Assembly (NCBI GenBank): GCA_050115915.1
Contig: JASFPP010000139.1
Span: forward strand, 1 to 11,006
From: WTAW01 sp050115915
GTDB taxonomy: Bacteria; Acidobacteriota; Aminicenantia; Aminicenantales; Aminicenantaceae
Length of the DNA stretch: 11,006 nt
Reading direction: 5' to 3'
Of the stretch, positions 5,284-11,006 are shown in pieces. The first letter of the stretch is position 1, and each line of letters starts with the position of its first letter. The notes beneath the pieces are model-generated. The model saw nothing but the letters and a program-made list of their open reading frames with translations, did no database searches and was not told where the DNA came from. Position numbers and translations under genes: made by a program.

Positions 5284-7560
5284 ATGTCTCTTAAGGTTAA
5301 ACTCTGTCGCGTCATTCCGGTGCTGATGATTGTCTGTGTTTTGAGTGCGCATTTACAGGGAGGGACTGAACCGATCCTGGCAACAGACCTGTTGAAACTC
5401 AAGGCCATGAGCCAGATCGATCTGTCTACAGATGGGAAAAATGTGGTTTTTGTTTTGATCTCGATGGGGAAGGATGGGGGGAATAAAAACAAAGATCGTG
5501 AAGAATACAAGTATTTCCGTCATCTGTGGATGATCGATCTGGATGGTGATAGGACTCCGGTTCAGTTGACTTTTGGGGACCGGAATGACAGTTCGCCCGC
5601 ATGGTCACCTGATGGGACCAGGATCGCTTTTATACGGCAGCACAAACAAAGGCCTCAAGTCTGGATTTTGTCACTCAAAGGGGGAGAAGCATTTCGAGTC
5701 ACAAATGCCGAATACGGCGCCTCGAATCCGCAGTGGTCACCGGATGGCGAGAAGATTTTATTTGCCTCCATGATCCCTGATTGGGCGATAGAGGGAAAGC
5801 CGACATGGTCGAGTGAACGCCCGGGCAGAGATTTTGGTGATATCCCCAATTGGAAAAAAAAAGCGAAAGAAAAAGAGGTGAAAAATAGAAAGAGGCAGGA
5901 ACAAGGAAAGGAGGCCAGGAAGGATAAAATCGGTGATAGTGATATCGATAACGAAAGCGAAAGAGCCGTTACCGCTAGGCCAGATGGAACCTTGGAGGAG
6001 ATCCGTGCCTGGCTGGCCAAGAATACCAGCCAAAACAACCCGCGCCTCTTTAATCGCCTGAACCTTCAAGCCGAGCGATCGTTACAGACACAGATATCCT
6101 ATTCTCATCTCTTTGTGGTTGATGCCAAACCTGAGGCAAAGGAGGTTCAGCTCACGCACGGTTTTCAGAGTTTTCGCGGTCCTCGTTGGTCGCCCGAGGG
6201 TACCAAAATTGTGTGTTCGTCCACAAAACATGAAAAACATCCAGACTGGAATCTCGATAGTGATCTTTGGATTTTGAATGCCGATGGGAGCGATCCCAAA
6301 CAACTGCTGAATTGGGATAACTACAGGATTATGGCACCTTTATTTTCCCCGGACGGCCGGACAATCGTGTTTATGACTCAGGACAAAAGAGAATTGGGCC
6401 ACAGCCTTCGTCAATTGGCGACTGTAGGAGCGAACGGCGGGGAGCCCCAGCGCTTAACCTTTGATTTTGACAGGAGCATCAATGGATACACGTGGTCCTC
6501 GGATGGAAAGTATATCTATTTTATGTCACCCGATCAGGGAGCTTTCCCGCTCTTTCGGATCGCGTACAAGGGCGGATCTGTCGAGAAGTTGATCGATGGC
6601 CCGCTGGGGATAAGGGATTTTGATCTCGAGGGAGATAAACTGGTCTATGCCCTTACAGAGGTGAAGAATCCCTTCGAACTCTATTTGGCAGACAAGGATG
6701 GGAAAAACCCCCAAAGATTGACGTCCTTCAACGCCAATTGGATTGAGGAAAAACAGGTCATTTTTCCTGAAGAGGGATGGCTCACGCGTCTGGATGGATT
6801 TAAGGTGCAGTATTGGATTATGGAGCCTGCGGATCGCCAGCCGGGGAAAAAGTATCCCATAATGCTTGGCATCCATGGAGGACCTTCGGCTATGTGGGGA
6901 CCAGGGGAGTTCACGATGTGGCATGAATTCCAGCTCTTCACGAGCCGGGGTTACGGGATCGTGTACTGCAATCCAAGGGGAAGCGGCGGATACGGATTCG
7001 ATTTCAAAAAGGCAAATTACCGCAACTGGGGGGATGGACCGGCCTCAGATATTTTGGCGGTCTGTGATGAGGCGGTAAAACTGGATTGGGTGGATCCGGA
7101 TCAGCAGGTCGTTACCGGGGGGAGCTATGCCGGATACATGACGGCCTGGATCGTCTCGCAGGATCACCGGTTCAAAGCTGCCGTGGCCCAGAGGGGAGTT
7201 TATGAGCTTTCTGTGTTTTTTGGCGAAGGAAGGGCGTGGCGGCTTGTGCCCAATCATTACGGGGGGTACCCCTGGGAGGAAGAAGCCCGTAAGGCACTCG
7301 ACGCAAATTCTCCGCAGACCTTTGTCGCCAACATGAAGAATCCTCTGCTCATCATCCATTCCGATGAGGACTACCGCACGGGGCTCATACAGTCGGAATA
7401 TTTGTATAAAAGCCTAAAAATCCTCGGTCATCCTGTCGAATATGTGCGCTATCCCGGCGAAGGGCATGAGCTGTCGCGATCGGGAGATCCCAAACGGCGC
7501 ATGGACCGTCTTAACAGGATATATGAATTTTTCGAGCGGTTTATCTCGCATCCACATTGA
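5284..7560 (+). CDS. Exported S9 family prolyl oligopeptidase-type serine peptidase
   Basis: This 758-residue enzyme should cleave oligopeptides as a dipeptidyl- or acylaminoacyl-peptidase-like exopeptidase. Residues 1 to about 25 form a signal peptide (basic start, VIPVLMIVCVLSAH), so it probably acts in the periplasm. An N-terminal beta-propeller (about 30-500) shows repeated WD/TolB-like 'WSPDG..I.F' units, for example AWSPDGTRIAF and QWSPDGEKILF. The C-terminal alpha/beta-hydrolase domain (about 510-758) has the oxyanion-region motif GIHGGPSAMWG, the nucleophile in GGSYAGY (Ser614), the acid in HSDEDYR (Asp696) and the histidine in GEGHE (His728), so the triad is complete. A lysine/glutamate-rich insertion at about 191-227 interrupts the propeller and contains a nine-A run (5854-5862). 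It has its own promoter and leads into the amidohydrolase gene 30 bases later. Family is sure; substrate preference is not. Confidence 0.95.
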   Translation: MSLKVKLCRVIPVLMIVCVLSAHLQGGTEPILATDLLKLKAMSQIDLSTDGKNVVFVLISMGKDGGNKNKDREEYKYFRHLWMIDLDGDRTPVQLTFGDRNDSSPAWSPDGTRIAFIRQHKQRPQVWILSLKGGEAFRVTNAEYGASNPQWSPDGEKILFASMIPDWAIEGKPTWSSERPGRDFGDIPNWKKKAKEKEVKNRKRQEQGKEARKDKIGDSDIDNESERAVTARPDGTLEEIRAWLAKNTSQNNPRLFNRLNLQAERSLQTQISYSHLFVVDAKPEAKEVQLTHGFQSFRGPRWSPEGTKIVCSSTKHEKHPDWNLDSDLWILNADGSDPKQLLNWDNYRIMAPLFSPDGRTIVFMTQDKRELGHSLRQLATVGANGGEPQRLTFDFDRSINGYTWSSDGKYIYFMSPDQGAFPLFRIAYKGGSVEKLIDGPLGIRDFDLEGDKLVYALTEVKNPFELYLADKDGKNPQRLTSFNANWIEEKQVIFPEEGWLTRLDGFKVQYWIMEPADRQPGKKYPIMLGIHGGPSAMWGPGEFTMWHEFQLFTSRGYGIVYCNPRGSGGYGFDFKKANYRNWGDGPASDILAVCDEAVKLDWVDPDQQVVTGGSYAGYMTAWIVSQDHRFKAAVAQRGVYELSVFFGEGRAWRLVPNHYGGYPWEEEARKALDANSPQTFVANMKNPLLIIHSDEDYRTGLIQSEYLYKSLKILGHPVEYVRYPGEGHELSRSGDPKRRMDRLNRIYEFFERFISHPH

Positions 7561-7590
7561 TGGGAATGGATTCGAAGGGGAGGGTATCTT

Positions 7591-8595
7591 ATGAACAGGA
7601 AAAAAGGAAAAAAAGTCAGAGGCCTTTTGAGTGTCCTTGTATGTGTTATGGCTCTGGTGTGGATATGTGCCTTTTCACAGGCCTCTGAAGAGATGTTGGA
7701 TGAGGTGACGATCGCCTGTGTGAATTTCGACACCGATTGGGGGAACAAGGAACGAAATCTGGAGCGGATCAAAGAATTTATCTCGGTCGCTGCAGAAAGA
7801 GGTGCAAACATCATTCTATTTCCTGAGTTGGCGTTGACTGGATACGCAAATGGGCCAGGAGCAAAGATGCACAAGGAAAACGCAGAAAAGATTCCGGGTC
7901 CATCGACGAATGCCCTAGCCGAATTGACACGCAAATTGGGTGTGTATGTTATCGTTGGAATGCCTGAGAAGTCGCGCAAAAATCCGGAGTTGTTCTTCAA
8001 TTCTGCCGCCATTATCGGACCCGAGGGAGTTATCGGATCCTACGCCAAACTCATGCCTTTCGGGAATGAGATGAGGTGGTGTGAAAAAGGCACAGAGCCC
8101 TTTGCCTTCGACACTCCATGGGGATTAATCGGAGTAGGGATCTGTTATGACTCGTACATGTTTCCAGAGCTACCACGATATTATGCGGCATTGGGATCAC
8201 GCCTTTATATACACATCACTGCTCTTGGGGCCTTTAAGGGATGGAAGTCGTATTACATCAACCAGATGCAGGCACGAGCCATCGAGAATATGATGTTTGT
8301 GGCCTCTTCGAACCTCGTAGGCAAGGACAGGTCAGACGATTATCCAGGGACAAGCTTTGTGCTCGGACCCGGGGAGGAGGCGCACGAAGTGAAGTTTTAT
8401 GGGGGGCCGTCGAGCGAGACAAAAGAGGAGGTCATCCTGGCGACCGTGGACCTGGCTGCAGCGGACAGGATGCGGCAGAACTACCCGCTTTTTAGAGAGA
8501 ATCCTGTCTCGGGCCAACCGGATTGGCGTCTGGAGTTATACGAAAAAATGCTCCAAACTATCGCCGCAAAAACCAACCTCGATGACTATAAATAA
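7591..8595 (+). CDS. Exported nitrilase-superfamily (carbon-nitrogen) amidohydrolase
   Basis: The nitrilase superfamily hydrolyses C-N bonds of amides, ureas or nitriles through a Glu-Lys-Cys triad. All three residues are visible: Glu79 in LFPELALTGY, Lys153 in GSYAKLMPFGNE and Cys185 in GVGICYDSYMFPE. The 334 residues include an N-terminal basic and hydrophobic signal peptide (about 1-32, probable cleavage after FSQA), so the enzyme appears to work outside the cytoplasm, while most relatives are cytosolic. The core starts with VTIACVNFDTDWG and NLERIKEF, typical of the first strand and helix. The end (RQNYPLF) fits the usual C-terminal 'R..yP' stretch. A GGGAGGG SD precedes ATG 7591. The 30-base gap from the S9 peptidase implies co-transcription, so a peptide amide, ureido or N-carbamoyl product is a reasonable substrate guess. 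Family is sure; substrate is unknown. Confidence 0.93.
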   Translation: MNRKKGKKVRGLLSVLVCVMALVWICAFSQASEEMLDEVTIACVNFDTDWGNKERNLERIKEFISVAAERGANIILFPELALTGYANGPGAKMHKENAEKIPGPSTNALAELTRKLGVYVIVGMPEKSRKNPELFFNSAAIIGPEGVIGSYAKLMPFGNEMRWCEKGTEPFAFDTPWGLIGVGICYDSYMFPELPRYYAALGSRLYIHITALGAFKGWKSYYINQMQARAIENMMFVASSNLVGKDRSDDYPGTSFVLGPGEEAHEVKFYGGPSSETKEEVILATVDLAAADRMRQNYPLFRENPVSGQPDWRLELYEKMLQTIAAKTNLDDYK

Positions 8596-8654
8596 AATAG
8601 GGGTCAGGCACCTATCTCCAGGGGTGCAAAAAAAGTAGACCTGGCACCAAATTT
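8595..8654. repeat. REP-like 60-bp palindromic element, copy 2 (inverted relative to copy 1)
   Basis: The reverse complement of this stretch matches 1134-1193 at 54 of 60 positions, including a 16-base identical block ending in CCTATTT. It starts at the last base of the amidohydrolase stop codon. Here the hairpins are AAATAGG (8595-8601) with CCTATCT (8611-8617), and CCAGG (8618-8622) with CCTGG (8640-8644). Relative to the gene it follows, it has the same orientation as copy 1 has to the symporter gene. Confidence 0.85.
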
Positions 8655-8699
8655 TATTTTAGTGTCATCCCTTCGAGCTGCCCTATGTTGGTTTCTCTC

Positions 8700-8751
8700 C
8701 CCGAACCGACGGTTAGGGCGTGGCACCTAAAAAATGGAGTGTCCCCTTTTT
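8700..8751. repeat. Further REP-like hairpins downstream of copy 2
   Basis: Two more imperfect palindromes lie here. At 8700-8718, CCC and AACC pair with GGTT and GGG around a GAC loop, with one internal mismatch. At 8729-8751, AAAAA and GGA pair with TCC and TTTTT, with two mismatches. Between them is TGGCACCTA (8721-8729), the complement of the TAGGTGCCA word in copy 1. The 8595-8754 interval is therefore a small mosaic of palindromic elements with no coding potential that I can see. Confidence 0.5.
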
Positions 8752-8764
8752 GCATAAAAATGAT

Positions 8765-8770
8765 TATAAT
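8765..8770 (+). promoter_or_regulatory. Candidate -10 element for the ferritin-like gene
   Basis: A perfect TATAAT lies 36 bases before ATG 8806, with TG two bases upstream of it. No acceptable -35 is present at 16-18 bases, so if this is a promoter it either relies on an extended -10 or needs an activator. Confidence 0.3.
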
Positions 8771-8805
8771 AGGATTTCAATTATCGAAGGGAGGAGAAGA
8801 ATATC

Positions 8806-9306
8806 ATGACGGATAGAAGACTCGATATCGTTAAAGGAGCGATCCTTCTCGAGCATAAAGGAAGGGCCCTTTATGAATCTGTGACAAAAACCACAGAGGT
8901 CGAAGCTATCAAGGAACTCTTCAAAATGCTTGCCAGGGAAGAAGGAAAACACATCGATCTTTTAACGAAACAATACTCCCGCATTCTTAAGGGCGAAAGC
9001 CCAGATGCATCTGATCTCGAAAGGGGGGATGCGACCGCAACGGCTACGGTCCTATCCGCCGATGTTATCAAGGAGGTGCATGGGGCAGGCTATGAGGCAG
9101 CGGTCATCTCAGCGGCCCTTGAGTTCGAGAAAAACGCGGTTAACTTCTATACAAAACAAGCTGAAAAAGCAGAATCCGAGGGGGAAAAGAAACTCTACAG
9201 GTGGCTTGTCCGGTGGGAAAAAACTCATATGATGATGCTGGCCAAACTGGATAACGAAATCAGAGAGCAGATATGGTACGATAACCAGTTTTGGCCCCTG
9301 GATTGA
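8806..9306 (+). CDS. Ferritin-like/rubrerythrin-fold diiron protein
   Basis: This 166-residue, all-helical cytoplasmic protein shows the two-fold repeated diiron ligand pattern of the ferritin-like superfamily. The first half has Glu16 (LLEHKGRALYES, with Tyr23 seven residues on) and ExxH at Glu46-His49 (REEGKHIDLL). The second half has Glu108 (LEFEKNAVNFY, with Tyr115) and ExxH at Glu138-His141 (RWEKTHMMML). A linker at 62-90 rich in Asp, Ala and Thr joins the halves. There is no CxxC rubredoxin domain, so it is not a full rubrerythrin. Likely roles are peroxide reduction, oxygen protection or iron handling in an anaerobe. The start is supported by a strong GGGAGGAG SD about 8 bases upstream and no competing start. 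It stands alone between palindromic repeats and a lipoprotein gene, and nothing nearby suggests a shared pathway. Confidence 0.88.
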   Translation: MTDRRLDIVKGAILLEHKGRALYESVTKTTEVEAIKELFKMLAREEGKHIDLLTKQYSRILKGESPDASDLERGDATATATVLSADVIKEVHGAGYEAAVISAALEFEKNAVNFYTKQAEKAESEGEKKLYRWLVRWEKTHMMMLAKLDNEIREQIWYDNQFWPLD

Positions 9307-9423
9307 TTTTGTTGATCCTCCGAAGGGCTAACAATTTCTGTTTCGGTTTTGAAAAACGGGCGAAAACCATTCGTTTTCCGGGAACACAGCTTCTCGGGTT
9401 AGAATCAAAATAAAGGAGGACTC

Positions 9424-11006
9424 ATGCCCTGTTCTTTTAAAAAGGTGATCGTTTTTGTGGGTGTTTTATCGGTTTTTTTGTGGGTCTCATCATGCCAGAC
9501 AGGCCAAAAAGAATCTGTAAGTAAGCTCCGCTTTGGGATCTCGTTTCAAGAAGAGCAGAATTCGGAGCCGCTGGATGGTCGTGTGCTTTTGATGCTCTCG
9601 GCGGATGAGAGCCGCGAGCCCCGCTTTCAGATCAGCGATGGCCCCAACACAGAGCTCATCTTTGGGATCGATGTGGATGGTTTGCGATCGGGCGAAAATG
9701 CCTTTATTGATGCGGGCGTTCTGGGATATCCGATAAACAGCTTGGCAAACATTCCCCCCGGAGAGTATTGGGTACAGGGTCTTCTCCATATCTATGAGAC
9801 TTTCCACCGCGCCGACGGACATGTGGTAAAGCTGCCCATGGACAGAGGAGAGGGACAGCACTGGAACCGCGCCCCCGGCAATCTCTACAGCACACCCCAA
9901 AAGGTTTATGTGGATCCATCAGCGGATCAGATGATCATTGTCAGTCTGGATCAGAAAATTCCCCCCATCCCCGATCCTCCGGAAACAAAATATATCAAAC
10001 ATGTGAAGATCGAGAGTAAACTCCTCACCGAATTCTGGGGGCGGCCCATGCATCTTGGAGCGCACGTTCTCCTGCCAGAAGGTTTCGATGAGCAACCCGA
10101 GGCGAAATATCCTCTTTGTGTGTTTCATGGCCATTTCCCTTACACATTCGGTGGATTCAGGGAAGAGCCCCCGGACCCGGACCTCGAGCCAGATTACAGC
10201 GCCCGGTTCGACTGGCACGGATACAACAAAACCCAGCAGGAATACGCGCACAAGTTCTACAAATATTGGATCGCTCCAGACACGCCCCGAATGCTCATCA
10301 TCGAGATCCAGCATGCCAATCCTTATTATGACGACTCCTATGCCGTAAATTCTGCCAACTTAGGCCCCTACGGAGATGCCATCACGTATGAGTTGATCCC
10401 TTATATCGAGGAAAAATTCAGGGGCATCGGTGAGGGTTGGTCCCGGTTTCTTTACGGAGGTTCCACGGGAGGATGGGAAGCTCTAGCCGTCCAGGTCTTC
10501 TACCCGGATGAATACAACGGCTGTTTTGCCGCCTGTCCGGACCCGATCGATTTCCGGGCATACACACTTGTCAACATCTACGAAGATGAGAACGCATACT
10601 TCCTGAAGAGTCCCTTTAAAAAGACGCCTATTCCCGGCCGGCGGAATTACCTAGGAGAGGTGAGCTGTACTCTCCAGGAGACAAACCTCCGCGAGCTGGT
10701 GCTGGGCACGAACTCACGTTCCGGCGACCAGTGGGATATTTGGCAGGCTGTTTACAGTCCTGTGGGTGAGAACGGGTATCCCAAACCCATCTGGGACAAA
10801 ATGACCGGAGAGATCGACAGGGAAGTGGCCGAATACTGGCGGGAGAACTATGACCTGAGCTATATCCTTCAGCGGGATTGGAAAACATTGGGACCCAAGC
10901 TCAAAGGGAAGATCCACATCTACTGCGGAGATATGGATAACTATTACTTGAACAATGCCGTTTATCTGATCGAAGAATTCCTGGAGAGCACGACCGATCC
11001 CTATTA
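9424..11006 (+). CDS. Lipoprotein alpha/beta-hydrolase, putative esterase (3' end cut by window)
   Basis: An open frame runs from ATG 9424 to the window edge with no stop (527 codons visible). A near-perfect SD (AAAGGAGGA, 9412-9420) precedes the ATG. Residues 1-24 form a lipoprotein signal peptide ending WVSSC, so Cys24 is the probable lipid anchor and the protein faces the periplasm or outside. Residues 25 to about 185 form a beta-rich N-terminal domain of unknown role (KLRFGISFQ, RVLLMLSADES, IPPGEYWVQGLLHIYETFHR). From about 190 an esterase-type (Esterase D/enterochelin-esterase-like) hydrolase domain begins: HLGAHVLLPEGF, YPLCVFHGHFPY, then the nucleophile elbow YGGSTGGWEAL (Ser347). The acid is probably Asp503 or Asp505 in YCGDMDNYYLNN. 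The catalytic histidine should lie beyond the window edge. The substrate cannot be read from the sequence. Confidence 0.88.
   Translation, partial: MPCSFKKVIVFVGVLSVFLWVSSCQTGQKESVSKLRFGISFQEEQNSEPLDGRVLLMLSADESREPRFQISDGPNTELIFGIDVDGLRSGENAFIDAGVLGYPINSLANIPPGEYWVQGLLHIYETFHRADGHVVKLPMDRGEGQHWNRAPGNLYSTPQKVYVDPSADQMIIVSLDQKIPPIPDPPETKYIKHVKIESKLLTEFWGRPMHLGAHVLLPEGFDEQPEAKYPLCVFHGHFPYTFGGFREEPPDPDLEPDYSARFDWHGYNKTQQEYAHKFYKYWIAPDTPRMLIIEIQHANPYYDDSYAVNSANLGPYGDAITYELIPYIEEKFRGIGEGWSRFLYGGSTGGWEALAVQVFYPDEYNGCFAACPDPIDFRAYTLVNIYEDENAYFLKSPFKKTPIPGRRNYLGEVSCTLQETNLRELVLGTNSRSGDQWDIWQAVYSPVGENGYPKPIWDKMTGEIDREVAEYWRENYDLSYILQRDWKTLGPKLKGKIHIYCGDMDNYYLNNAVYLIEEFLESTTDPY

Noticed and set aside
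5655..6038. 127-codon open frame on the minus strand
   Set aside because: It is antisense to the S9 propeller. Its Phe/Leu/Ser-rich product reflects the lysine-rich insertion read on the other strand.
7449..8012. 187-codon open frame on the minus strand
   Set aside because: It lies opposite the end of the S9 gene and the start of the amidohydrolase gene, both with full catalytic motifs. Its product has no recognisable domain and no SD.
9343..9380. Overlapping hairpins (GGTTTT/AAAACC and GAAAAC/GTTTTC) before the esterase gene, possible attenuator
   Set aside because: The stems are only 6 bp, there is no T-tract or leader peptide, and the region is A/T-run-rich, so chance pairing is likely.
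1..11006. CRISPR array, tRNA/rRNA, phage or transposase genes, toxin-antitoxin or defence system
   Set aside because: I found no regularly spaced direct repeats, RNA-gene signatures or matching protein motifs on either strand.

Overview
The window looks like chromosomal DNA from an uncultivated, peptide-degrading bacterium. Genes mostly start with ATG behind clear Shine-Dalgarno (SD) sequences. Several proteins carry export signals and belong to secreted hydrolase families, and one predicted lipoprotein is present. The mix of S9 and S41-type peptidases, an exported C-N hydrolase and REP-like intergenic palindromes reminds me of Candidatus Aminicenantes and other Acidobacteriota-related lineages. 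That placement is an inference from gene content; no rRNA or other marker gene is present.

Layout, left to right. At 58-459 (+) lies a small exported beta-rich protein of unknown function, followed by an exported cyclophilin-type prolyl isomerase (546-1133, +). A 60-bp REP-like element (1134-1193) separates the isomerase from three genes on the minus strand: an SDF/DAACS-family cation symporter with altered binding-site residues (1188-2417), a divergent exported S41-like peptidase (2506-4131), and a class I aminotransferase remnant that has lost its whole middle in frame (4181-4627). A divergent intergenic region (4628-4821) carries promoter-like sequences in both directions. To its right, on the plus strand, are a PilZ-domain protein that is probably translated from a leaderless mRNA (4822-5169), an exported S9 prolyl oligopeptidase-type peptidase with its own strong promoter (5284-7560), and an exported nitrilase-superfamily amidohydrolase 30 bp further on (7591-8595). 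A second copy of the 60-bp element follows in opposite orientation (8595-8654), with more palindromic sequence after it. Then come a ferritin-like diiron protein (8806-9306) and a lipoprotein alpha/beta-hydrolase esterase that runs off the right edge (9424-11006).

A plausible joint role is use of extracellular protein. Exported S9 and S41-like enzymes would cut peptides in the cell envelope, the exported amidohydrolase would release amide nitrogen or trim products, the prolyl isomerase would help fold envelope proteins, and the symporter would take up small products. This is inferred from family membership and apparent export, not from a known pathway. I see no defence system, CRISPR array, transposase, phage gene, tRNA or rRNA, and no clear new multi-gene system. 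The most distinctive signals are the oppositely oriented 60-bp repeats placed at gene stop codons, the internally deleted but in-frame aminotransferase, the symporter's binding-site substitutions and the leaderless PilZ gene. No stretch longer than 300 bases lacks a gene.
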